Positions 14,896 through 21,459 of a DNA stretch of 26,230 bases are shown piece after piece. The translations under genes and the position numbers were made by a program. Each line of letters begins with the position of its first letter. Within the stretch, counting starts at the first letter, position 1. Under the pieces are notes generated by a model that was given only the letters and a program-made list of their open reading frames with translations, did not search any database and had not been told where the DNA came from. Source of the DNA: JAHIJO01 sp964486075 (GTDB lineage: Bacteria; Verrucomicrobiota; Kiritimatiellia; JAAZAB01); the NCBI GenBank assembly GCA_964486075.1, contig CAZALU010000043.1, positions 1 through 26,230 of the forward strand, read 5' to 3'.

Positions 14896-15192
14896 TTAAA
14901 TCTCCGGCGTTCCTCTGGCCGAGTGCCAGATTCTGACAATTTCGACCACTTGCTCGTCCCGTTTGAGCCGATAGACAATACGGCAGGGGATACGGATTAT
15001 TTCCCGGATGGTTGGATCATTGAATTCCGGAACAATTCGGCCCGATTCTGGCAATTCGGATAGGCGCTCCACAACCGAGAACACACCACACCCGAAATCG
15101 CCAGCGGCCTGAGGATTGAACTCGTCGATATAGGACAAGATGTCCCAAAGATCAAAACGGGACGTGGGGGACCAAATCAGCGTAAAAGCCAT
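14896..15192 (-). CDS. ParE/RelE superfamily toxin
   Basis: 98 aa, typical for ParE. It shows LIWSPTSRFDLWDILSYIDEFNP (residues 5-27; first helix pair), AAGDFGCGVFSVVERLSELPESGRIVPEF-type core, then IREIIRIPCRIVYRLK and VEIVRIWHSAR at the C-terminus, the characteristic ParE ending. The reading frame overlaps the upstream antitoxin by 16 bases, so the two are co-translated. ParE toxins act on DNA gyrase and RelE toxins cleave mRNA; the C-terminal VRIWHSAR favours ParE. Confidence 0.88.
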   Translation of the reverse strand: MAFTLIWSPTSRFDLWDILSYIDEFNPQAAGDFGCGVFSVVERLSELPESGRIVPEFNDPTIREIIRIPCRIVYRLKRDEQVVEIVRIWHSARGTPEI

Positions 15193-15362
15193 TCGGCAAA
15201 TTCCTCCTTGACCCTTTGATGAGGAATACCCTTCTCTTCATCAAGCTCACCAAGTCCCTTACGCACCCCGACGATGAAATCAATTCTCTCCTGAATTTCG
15301 TTCCAGGTTGTATCGTCGGGCAGCTTCGCAATTGTCTGAATGGCTATTTCTTTTATTGTCAT
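15177..15362 (-). CDS. Antitoxin of ParDE-type module
   Basis: 61 aa, acidic C-terminal half. MTIKEIAIQTIAKLPDD and WNEIQERIDFIVGVRKGLGELDEEKGIPHQ resemble short ParD-like or addiction-module antitoxins. Placement directly before, and overlapping with, the ParE toxin supports the call. A promoter-like TTGAAA-16 nt-TAAACT ends only 6 nt before the ATG, and no ribosome binding site is evident, so the transcript may be nearly leaderless. Confidence 0.82.
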   Translation of the reverse strand: MTIKEIAIQTIAKLPDDTTWNEIQERIDFIVGVRKGLGELDEEKGIPHQRVKEEFAEWLLR

Positions 15363-15368
15363 GACTGT

Positions 15369-15396
15369 AGTTTACCATATGCAGATATTATTTCAA
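15369..15396 (-). promoter_or_regulatory. Candidate promoter of the toxin-antitoxin module
   Basis: On the minus strand, TTGAAA (15396-15391), a 16-nt spacer and TAAACT (15374-15369). The -10 ends 6 nt before the antitoxin ATG at 15362. Confidence 0.4.
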
Positions 15397-15446
15397 TCAT
15401 CGAAAACGGTTAGATAGCGTTGAAAGACTTCCGGGTTATATCCCAT
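15393..15446 (-). other. Possible 17-aa ORF overlapping the pfk end
   Basis: ATG 15446 opens a frame encoding MGYNPEVFQRYLTVFDD, overlapping the last 11 bases of pfk in another frame. The stretch 15423-15441 is 17/19 identical to 8362-8380, where YNPEAF is encoded. It is too short for confidence and may be a repeat or chance. Confidence 0.12.
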
Positions 15447-16542
15447 CCCCGAAACTCGTGCCGACCGCCCGCGCGGCGAGAACTCCCTGATTGTCAAGCT
15501 TGACTAGTTTTCGATGGCAAATGGCGTCCTTGATCGACACCGGCTCAACTCGGTTGCCGCGCAGGGCTACCATCCGTCCGAACTGGCCGGACGTGGCCAG
15601 GTGCGCAGCCAAGACTCCAAATTTAGTGGCCAGGATGCGGTCGAACGAGGTCGGCGAACCACCGCGCTGGAGATGCCCCAGCACCGTCACCCGCGATTCC
15701 AGGTCGGTGTCGTCGGCAATCTTCCGCGCGATGCAGTTTCCGATTCCGCCCAGGCGCTTGGCATCCGTCCGCTTCACATCATATTCCTGGACGATCTCTC
15801 CCAGCCCGGGGCACTTGGCGCCTTCGGCCACGCAGACGATGCTAAAACGCTTGCCGTGCAGACCGCGGTCTTGGATGGCGTGGAAGACCGACTCCCACGT
15901 GAACGGGATTTCCGGAATCAGGATCACATCAGCCCCGCCCGCCAAGCCACCTGAAAGAGCGATCCAGCCGGCATAGCGGCCCATGACCTCGATCACCATA
16001 ACCCGGTGATGCGACGATGCGGTGGTGTGCAGCATGTCGATGGCCGTGCTGACCACGGAAACGGCCGAATCATGGCCGAAAGTCAGATCCGTGGCCTCCA
16101 GATCGTTATCGATCGTTTTCGGAACACCAACGATATTGGCACCCAGTTCGGCCATTTTATCCGAAATCGTCATCGTGCCATCGCCTCCAATGGTAATCAG
16201 GGCATCCAGTTTCCGTTCCCGGTAATTGGCCATGGCCTGGGCCGAGGCGTCGGTAATCACCACGCTTCCGTCCGGCGTCTTCTGCGGATAGTGCCAGGGA
16301 TCACCTTTGTTGGAAGTGCCCAGAATCGTGCCGCCGGTGGCCAAGATGCCGGACACATCCGCATTGACCAGCCTATGCATCCGCCCTTCCACCATGCCTT
16401 CGAACCCGTCTTCGACCCCAATGACTTCGCAGCCATGTTCGTGGATACAAGTTTTTGCCACCGCGCGAATCACGGCGTTCAGGCCGGGACAATCCCCCCC
16501 GCCGGTAAGAATTCCGATACGTTTAATCTTTGTCGAATTCAT
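15436..16542 (-). CDS. pfkA: 6-phosphofructokinase (group III type)
   Basis: 368 aa. The N-terminus IGILTGGGDCPGLNAVIRA and the C-terminus GTSFGD are typical. The phosphate-site motif is GGDGT (119-123) and the catalytic loop is PKTIDND (141-147); GRYAGWIAL and LGHLQRGGSP follow. In this family Gly at the second position of GDG favours ATP and Asp favours pyrophosphate; the Lys in PKTIDND is usual in pyrophosphate enzymes and in group III ATP enzymes. The Gly plus Lys mix points to ATP as donor but leaves some doubt. The enzyme catalyses fructose 6-phosphate phosphorylation in glycolysis. GAGGAACTCCTC stands before the ATG as a ribosome binding site. Monocistronic, with unrelated neighbours. 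Confidence 0.95.
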   Translation of the reverse strand: MNSTKIKRIGILTGGGDCPGLNAVIRAVAKTCIHEHGCEVIGVEDGFEGMVEGRMHRLVNADVSGILATGGTILGTSNKGDPWHYPQKTPDGSVVITDASAQAMANYRERKLDALITIGGDGTMTISDKMAELGANIVGVPKTIDNDLEATDLTFGHDSAVSVVSTAIDMLHTTASSHHRVMVIEVMGRYAGWIALSGGLAGGADVILIPEIPFTWESVFHAIQDRGLHGKRFSIVCVAEGAKCPGLGEIVQEYDVKRTDAKRLGGIGNCIARKIADDTDLESRVTVLGHLQRGGSPTSFDRILATKFGVLAAHLATSGQFGRMVALRGNRVEPVSIKDAICHRKLVKLDNQGVLAARAVGTSFGDGI

Positions 16543-16947
16543 AAGAGGAGTTCCTCGAGAATGTCTTTGTTGATATTTTGAACTGCAGATAAAATGGTTA
16601 ATTTCAGGATAACAGGCTGGACAGGATCAAGGCAACCCCTGATTCAATGCTTGCTGCAATTCGCATTATGGTCTTTAGACCCTCGCACCCTTGCGTCGCG
16701 AGTGCAAGCCATAATTACCATTGCCGCCTTGGCCATTCAGCTGCAGATGTAGCAGGCACAAAAGAAATGATTTCCTTGGGCAGTGGCTTGGGGTATTGTT
16801 TCCGGCATGCGCGCATAAGGGTTTACGGACTATCGAGAATGAGGCGCTGCGGGTCATGTCAAACGTTCGTCGCGATAATTTACTGCTGATTAAAGGTGCT
16901 TCACGGACAATAGTCTTTCGGGACAAACGCTGCAGCCAGCCGGCACC
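16543..16947. other. Intergenic region pfk to M48 protease
   Basis: 405 bp between divergent genes with no convincing gene. It carries a dispersed-type repeat at 16603-16632 and a small fold around TTGCGTCGCGAGTGCAA (about 16691-16707). The promoters of pfk and of the protease should both lie here; I cannot name convincing boxes. Confidence 0.5.
16603..16632. repeat. Iterated ACAGG motif, probable dispersed repeat
   Basis: TTCAGGATAACAGGCTGG followed by ACAGGATCAAGG contains three near-copies of CAGGAT/ACAGGCT. Similar sequences are, from memory, widely scattered in environmental bacterial genomes. One copy here. Confidence 0.4.
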
Positions 16948-18300
16948 ATGAGCCAATATATTCGCCATTGGAATGACAACCGGATATCTCGCCGGGATTT
17001 CCTGGTAATGACCGGGGTCTCCAGCGCCGCTTTCCTTGCGGGATGCGCCACCAACCCGGTCACGGGCAAGAGCCAGTTCATGCTGGTTTCCCAGGACACG
17101 GAAATCAACATTGACCGGACCAATTCGCCGCACCAGATATCGGCCGATTATGGCACGCTGCAGGACCCCGAACTGAACGGCTACCTGAATAGCATCGGCA
17201 ACCGCCTGGCCTCGCGCTCGCATCGGCCGAACATGCCCTATAGCTTCCGCGCCGTTAACGCCGTGTACGTCAACGCCTATGCCTTCCCCGGCGGCACGAT
17301 CGCCATCACGCGGGGCATGCTGCTTAACCTGCGGAGCGAGGCTGAGCTGGCAGCCTTACTGGGCCACGAGATCGGGCATGTGGTGTCGCGGCATTCGGCG
17401 TCGAACATGAGCAAGGGCATGGCGCTCAACTTCGCCCTGTCCGCCGGCTCGCTGGCGCTGAATCAATTGGCGCCCGACTACAGCGCCCTGGGCGCCGGCC
17501 TGGGCAACATTATGAGCGGCGCCCTGCTGGCTCATTACAGCCGGAGCGCGGAACGGGAAGCCGACGCGCTGGCGCTGGAATACATGACCCGCGCCAACTA
17601 CAATCCTGACGGCTGCGTGGCCCTGATGGACATGCTCCGGAAATTATCGCAAGATCAACCCAACATCATCGAGTTGATGTTCGCCACCCACCCCATGAGC
17701 GAAGAACGTTACCAAACGTCCATCCAAGCCATCCGCGAAAAATACACCCTCGCCCAGCAGACCTTCCCGATCAATAAGGAAGCCTACCTGGACAAGACCG
17801 CGCGTCTGCGCGCCCAGGCCGACGCGATCGAAAAATTTCAGGACGGGGCCAAGGCCATGGCCGAGAAAAAGTTGAATGATGCCGCCAGCTTTCTTGAGGC
17901 AGGCCTGAAGCTGGCGCCCCTGGATTACGCCGGCCTGCTGATGCTGGCCAATTGCCGCCTCACCCAGAAACAGTGGCAAGAAGCGGAACGGCTGGCCGGG
18001 GAAGCGCAAGCCGTTTACCCGCGGGAGCCCATGTCCCTCTTCGTTTCCGGCATGGCGCGCGTCGCCGGCAAACGCTTTGACGCCGCCCTGGACGCTTTCA
18101 CCCGCTACGACCAGCTCCTGCCGGGCAATCCGAACACGATTTTTTACAAGGGTTTTTCCTTGGAAGGCATGGGCCGCCGGCCGAACGCTGCAGAACAATA
18201 CCAGCTCTTCCTCCAGCAAGTCCAGCAGGGCGAGAACGCCCAACATGCTTACCAGTGCCTTGTCCAATGGGGCTACATCAAGCCCCAACCGAAGAACTAG
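16948..18300 (+). CDS. M48 family metalloprotease lipoprotein with Tat signal and TPR-like C-terminus
   Basis: 450 aa. A twin-arginine signal SRRDFL (14-19) precedes a hydrophobic stretch and lipobox LAGC (Cys33), predicting Tat export and lipid anchoring. NPVTGKSQF is the usual motif after the lipobox in this family. The zinc site is HEIGH (140-144), with the third ligand probably Glu202 in EREAD. Residues about 265-445 hold TPR-like helical repeats (LAPLDYAGLLMLANCRLTQ, NPNTIFYKGFSLEGMGR) as in BepA/YfgC proteins, which process or check outer membrane assembly proteins. A role in envelope quality control is inferred. The start is taken at ATG 16948 because it gives a full Tat signal; the ribosome binding site is poor. 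Confidence 0.93.
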   Translation: MSQYIRHWNDNRISRRDFLVMTGVSSAAFLAGCATNPVTGKSQFMLVSQDTEINIDRTNSPHQISADYGTLQDPELNGYLNSIGNRLASRSHRPNMPYSFRAVNAVYVNAYAFPGGTIAITRGMLLNLRSEAELAALLGHEIGHVVSRHSASNMSKGMALNFALSAGSLALNQLAPDYSALGAGLGNIMSGALLAHYSRSAEREADALALEYMTRANYNPDGCVALMDMLRKLSQDQPNIIELMFATHPMSEERYQTSIQAIREKYTLAQQTFPINKEAYLDKTARLRAQADAIEKFQDGAKAMAEKKLNDAASFLEAGLKLAPLDYAGLLMLANCRLTQKQWQEAERLAGEAQAVYPREPMSLFVSGMARVAGKRFDAALDAFTRYDQLLPGNPNTIFYKGFSLEGMGRRPNAAEQYQLFLQQVQQGENAQHAYQCLVQWGYIKPQPKN

Positions 18301-18416
18301 AACAAAAAAAACGATCCTTGTGCAGTAGCGCCGAGACACTGATTTTTTCGATCCTATTCCATACCCCTTCCGCGCGAGAATAACTCCTGCTCTTTCCTGC
18401 TGCCTATGAGGCCAGA

Positions 18417-18528
18417 GCACTTATTGCCCCGCAAGCGGGGCGGACTTTATTCTGAATTGTAGGGCGGGAACGCCCGCTGGGCTTCCCGCCGTCCGGGAAT
18501 GGGTCGGCGGGACGTGCCCGCCCTACAA
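18417..18528. repeat. Dispersed element, copy 1
   Basis: Starts GCACTTAT, then a GCCCCGCAAGCGGGG stem, TTATTCTGA, and an inner block bounded by TTGTAGGGCGGG (18457-18468) and CCCGCCCTACAA (18517-18528), which are exact reverse complements. The middle is shared word for word with copy 2 (GGCTTCCCGCCGTCCGGGAA, then TGGGTCGGCGGG). It lies between convergent genes and may also end transcription. Confidence 0.85.
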
Positions 18529-18552
18529 ATAACAAATTCCTATCAGATTCAA

Positions 18553-19467
18553 TTAACCACCTGCCAGTCGGCGCACCAGCAGATCCTCAAAGGCGCCCAG
18601 GTCCTTCCATTCCATCGCCACGCGCATGCGCCGGGCGCTGTCGTCGATCCGGGTCAACCCGTCATCCGTCACCCGCATGCCAAGATTTTCCATGACCAGC
18701 AGAGCATCGGCAAAAGCCAGGTACACAGCCACCGTATCGAACAGGATCGAACTTTGCTCATCCGCTTGGCCCTTCAGCCAGATCCGGTAATTTTCGATCA
18801 CGGCCCGAGTCAGCGGATCGTCCGAATCGCAAACCGCCTTGTATTTCTCACCTTGCAGACGCACCAGCCCGCAGGTGTCCAAAGGCGTAATGACCATCTC
18901 CAGCCAGGGCGCCGTAAACAAGGCCTGGCAGGACTTGACATCAGCTCTCACATTCCATTCGGCAACCGCCAGTGGCCCACCGTCATAACCGCGCCGAACA
19001 GAACCGTACATGCCTACCAGTCGGCATTTTCCCGCTATCCGCGGTTCCCTGCGGAGCGCTTCCGCGATATTGGGCACCGGCCCGATGCAAAGCAGCGTCA
19101 CTGGACAGGCTGAAGCCATAATAACATCAATCATGGCCTGCACCCCGTCGGTATGGACAGCTCCGGGATAGCGATCCAACGCGTAATCCTTGACCCACTC
19201 CAGTTGATTTTCATGACCGGAAAGAACGCCCTGGTTAAGGCCCATGCCGACAGGTATATCGGTGCGCTTAGCAACCTCCAGCAGACGTGCGATCAGTCGG
19301 GCGCGATAGAGCGCATTACCAGTGTCGCCAACCACCAGTTTGAGATCCAGCTCTGGTGATTTCAACAGCATGGCCAGCGCCCAGGTGTCGTCTATATCGT
19401 CCCCGATATCGGTATCGAGAATCACAGGGGTTTTACCAGCGGATTCTTGTTGTTTAGCACGTGCCAT
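18553..19467 (-). CDS. Nucleoside hydrolase (inosine-uridine preferring family)
   Basis: 304 aa from the chosen start. The N-terminal calcium-binding aspartate cluster is DTDIGDDIDDTWAL (18-31), the form common in bacterial homologues. VTLLCIGPVPNIAEAL (split: VTLLCIGP, VPNIAEAL) and the later MYGSVRRGYDG and AEWNVRAD segments match family blocks, the last being the usual EXN region, and SILFDTVAVYLA carries the C-terminal Asp. The enzyme cleaves ribonucleosides to base and ribose for salvage. The start is ATG 19467, because GGAAAGGA stands 5 nt upstream; the frame stays open for 25 more codons through AATTGCC repeats. The substrate (purine or pyrimidine) is not predictable. Confidence 0.92.
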   Translation of the reverse strand: MARAKQQESAGKTPVILDTDIGDDIDDTWALAMLLKSPELDLKLVVGDTGNALYRARLIARLLEVAKRTDIPVGMGLNQGVLSGHENQLEWVKDYALDRYPGAVHTDGVQAMIDVIMASACPVTLLCIGPVPNIAEALRREPRIAGKCRLVGMYGSVRRGYDGGPLAVAEWNVRADVKSCQALFTAPWLEMVITPLDTCGLVRLQGEKYKAVCDSDDPLTRAVIENYRIWLKGQADEQSSILFDTVAVYLAFADALLVMENLGMRVTDDGLTRIDDSARRMRVAMEWKDLGAFEDLLVRRLAGG

Positions 19468-19723
19468 TTGATTCCTTTCCGTGAATGAACTTAGCCCGAA
19501 TTGCCCAAATTGCCGAATTGTTAACCAAAAAGGCATAGACAACAGCGCAAATCGGAAAGTATATTATTTTTACCACTGATTACACGGATTCCACCGATAA
19601 TGAACACAACAAATCCCCACCTGTGAAATTCGCGAAATCCGCGGTCAAGTATCTTTCTTTTTTGCGTTCTCTGCGTTCTTTGCGGTTGCATGATCTGAAT
19701 ATATCGAAATAATTATGCCTGCC
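19468..19723. other. Intergenic region with several short iterated motifs
   Basis: Holds no gene. It contains four short iterated stretches: 19496-19520 (AATTGCC-type units of about 9 bases), 19571-19600 (ACCACTGATTACACGGATTCC), 19621-19648 (GTGAAATTCGCGAAATCCGCGG) and 19660-19687 (TTTTGCGTTCTCTGCG, then TTCTTTGCGG). These resemble sequences I recall as widely dispersed in environmental bacterial genomes. Confidence 0.5.
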
Positions 19724-20554
19724 TTAGCGCCTTCGGAATACCAATGACACCGCGAAAAACGCCATGGCGCACAGCACAATCGTGGCGCCGGTGGCCGTGT
19801 TCCAGTAGTAGGAGGCAACCAGACCGACGATGCCGGAAAGCAGGCTGATTCCCACGGCGCCCAGGATGTACTGCGGCATGTTACGCGCTATGTTTCGGGC
19901 AGCAGCCGCCGGCACAATCAATAACGCGTTAATGACCAACAGACCCACCCACGGTATCGCCACGGTCACTCCCAGGGCCACGATCGCGGCAAATAGCGTT
20001 TCCAGCGCCCCCACCCGCAGGCCCCGGCTCCGGGCCAGGGCCGGACTCAGGCTGACAAAGAACATCCTGTTGAACAGCGCAATCCAGACGCCGACCACCA
20101 GTGCCAGCAGGACCAGTAGTCGCGCTATTTCCGCCGGCGTGATAGTGAGAATATCGCCGATCAAGTAGCGTGAATAGCGCGCAAAGCCACCACCACGGGA
20201 CAGCAACACCACGCCCAGCGCCACGGCAAAGGCCATCATCAGCCCGATCACGGCATCAGTGGCTATGGCGCTGTAGCGGCGCAACAGAGCAACCAGCAGG
20301 GTCATCGCCAGCGCAAATCCAATCATCGCCCACAGCGGATCGGCCAGGCCGGCCAAGGCGCCGATGGCGATGCCCGTCAAAGCCGCATGCCCGATGGCAT
20401 CCGAGAAAAACGCCATCTGATTATTGATCACCATGCATCCCAGGAACGCGAACAGGGGCGTCACGATGAGAACAGCCAACAGGGCGTTCTGCATGAAGGC
20501 AAATTGCGCCCATTCGAACGGGATATGGTCGACAATCCAGTGCCAGGCTGTCAT
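19724..20554 (-). CDS. Zn/Mn-type ABC transporter permease (ZnuB family)
   Basis: 276 aa with about eight hydrophobic segments, the usual size and layout for the metal ABC-3 permease family. Family motifs include FFSDAIGHAALTGIAIG (residues about 49-65; His in the channel region), GLMMAFAVALGVVLLS and VAIPWVGLLVINALLIVPAA (split: VAIPWVGLLVI, NALLIVPAA). It is the inner-membrane channel subunit for zinc or manganese import. It overlaps the ATPase gene stop as ATGA (20551-20554), so the two are coupled. No gene for the periplasmic binding protein lies beside it in the window. Confidence 0.93.
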   Translation of the reverse strand: MTAWHWIVDHIPFEWAQFAFMQNALLAVLIVTPLFAFLGCMVINNQMAFFSDAIGHAALTGIAIGALAGLADPLWAMIGFALAMTLLVALLRRYSAIATDAVIGLMMAFAVALGVVLLSRGGGFARYSRYLIGDILTITPAEIARLLVLLALVVGVWIALFNRMFFVSLSPALARSRGLRVGALETLFAAIVALGVTVAIPWVGLLVINALLIVPAAAARNIARNMPQYILGAVGISLLSGIVGLVASYYWNTATGATIVLCAMAFFAVSLVFRRR

Positions 20555-21384
20555 GGCTGCGCCTCCTGCTTGCGCACCCCGTGATGCAGGATGTCGGATC
20601 CGGGCGCCTCTCCAAGAAAATCGGGATCGAACCCGAACCTCCGTTTAACCTCGGGATCGGACAGCACTTGCTGCGGTGGCCCGTCGGCAACGATGGTCCG
20701 GTTGAGGAAAATTACGCGATCGGCTATCCGCGCAGCGGAAGCCAGATCGTGCGATACCAGGAAAATCGACAAATCCAGGCGCCGACGTAACTGGGCCACC
20801 ATACGATAAAACATTTCGATTCCCGCCAGGTCCACCCCGGAGACCGGCTCATCGAGCAGGAGCAGTTCGGGTGGCGGGGTCAAAGCCAACGCCAACAGAA
20901 CACGCTGCAGCTGGCCGCTGGAAAGTCCACCCAGCCGTTGAGAGATCAGGGAGCGTGCTTCAACCGTTTCCAACGCCGCCAGTGTTTCGGCGCGGCTTGA
21001 GCAGTTATAGCCGAGCCATAACGAACGTTGCGAGCGGGCGGCGGCGAACAGGTCCAGAACAGTGACGGGCGATCGCGAGTCCAGCTCCAGCTTCTGAGGC
21101 ACGTAGCCGATGCGCGGCCTGGCAGCCCTGTTCTGGTTGCCGGAATGAACGAAATGGAGCCGCCCGCTATGCGGAATTTCGCCCAGCATGGCGCGAAAAA
21201 GCGTGGTCTTGCCGGCGCCGTTAGGACCGATCAGGACTGTCAATTCCCCGCAATGGACATGCAGATTGACATCCTGCAGAATTGTCACGCCGCCCAGCGC
21301 TACCCCGAAATCAACCAGGCGCGTGCAGCACCCGGCGCAGACCGGCCCGACCGGTTCCGGGTTAGCTGCTTTTTCGTTTTCCAT
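20551..21384 (-). CDS. Zn/Mn-type ABC transporter ATP-binding protein (ZnuC family)
   Basis: 277 aa. Walker A GPNGAGKT (53-60), Q-loop YVPQK (94-98), signature LSSGQ (154-158, one change from LSGGQ), Walker B LLLLDEP (174-180) and the H-loop His212 (SHD). It powers the ZnuB-type permease. The short N-terminal extension has Cys16, Cys19 and Cys20 (VCAGCC), which is unusual and could bind metal. A ribosome binding site AAAGGA lies 7 nt before ATG 21384. The gene starts 75 bp after the copper ATPase stop on the same strand, so one transcript is possible. Confidence 0.95.
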   Translation of the reverse strand: MENEKAANPEPVGPVCAGCCTRLVDFGVALGGVTILQDVNLHVHCGELTVLIGPNGAGKTTLFRAMLGEIPHSGRLHFVHSGNQNRAARPRIGYVPQKLELDSRSPVTVLDLFAAARSQRSLWLGYNCSSRAETLAALETVEARSLISQRLGGLSSGQLQRVLLALALTPPPELLLLDEPVSGVDLAGIEMFYRMVAQLRRRLDLSIFLVSHDLASAARIADRVIFLNRTIVADGPPQQVLSDPEVKRRFGFDPDFLGEAPGSDILHHGVRKQEAQP

Positions 21385-21459
21385 GTCTGTTTCCTTTCAT
21401 CCTCCCTACCGGCCGAGAGTGTCAGGATTATGGTTTTAGGTGTCAAGGCTGTTGTAAAA

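Noticed and set aside
16675..17223. A 182-aa minus-strand frame upstream of and into the M48 gene
   Set aside because: It is antisense to the protease N-terminus, and its translation is not domain-like.
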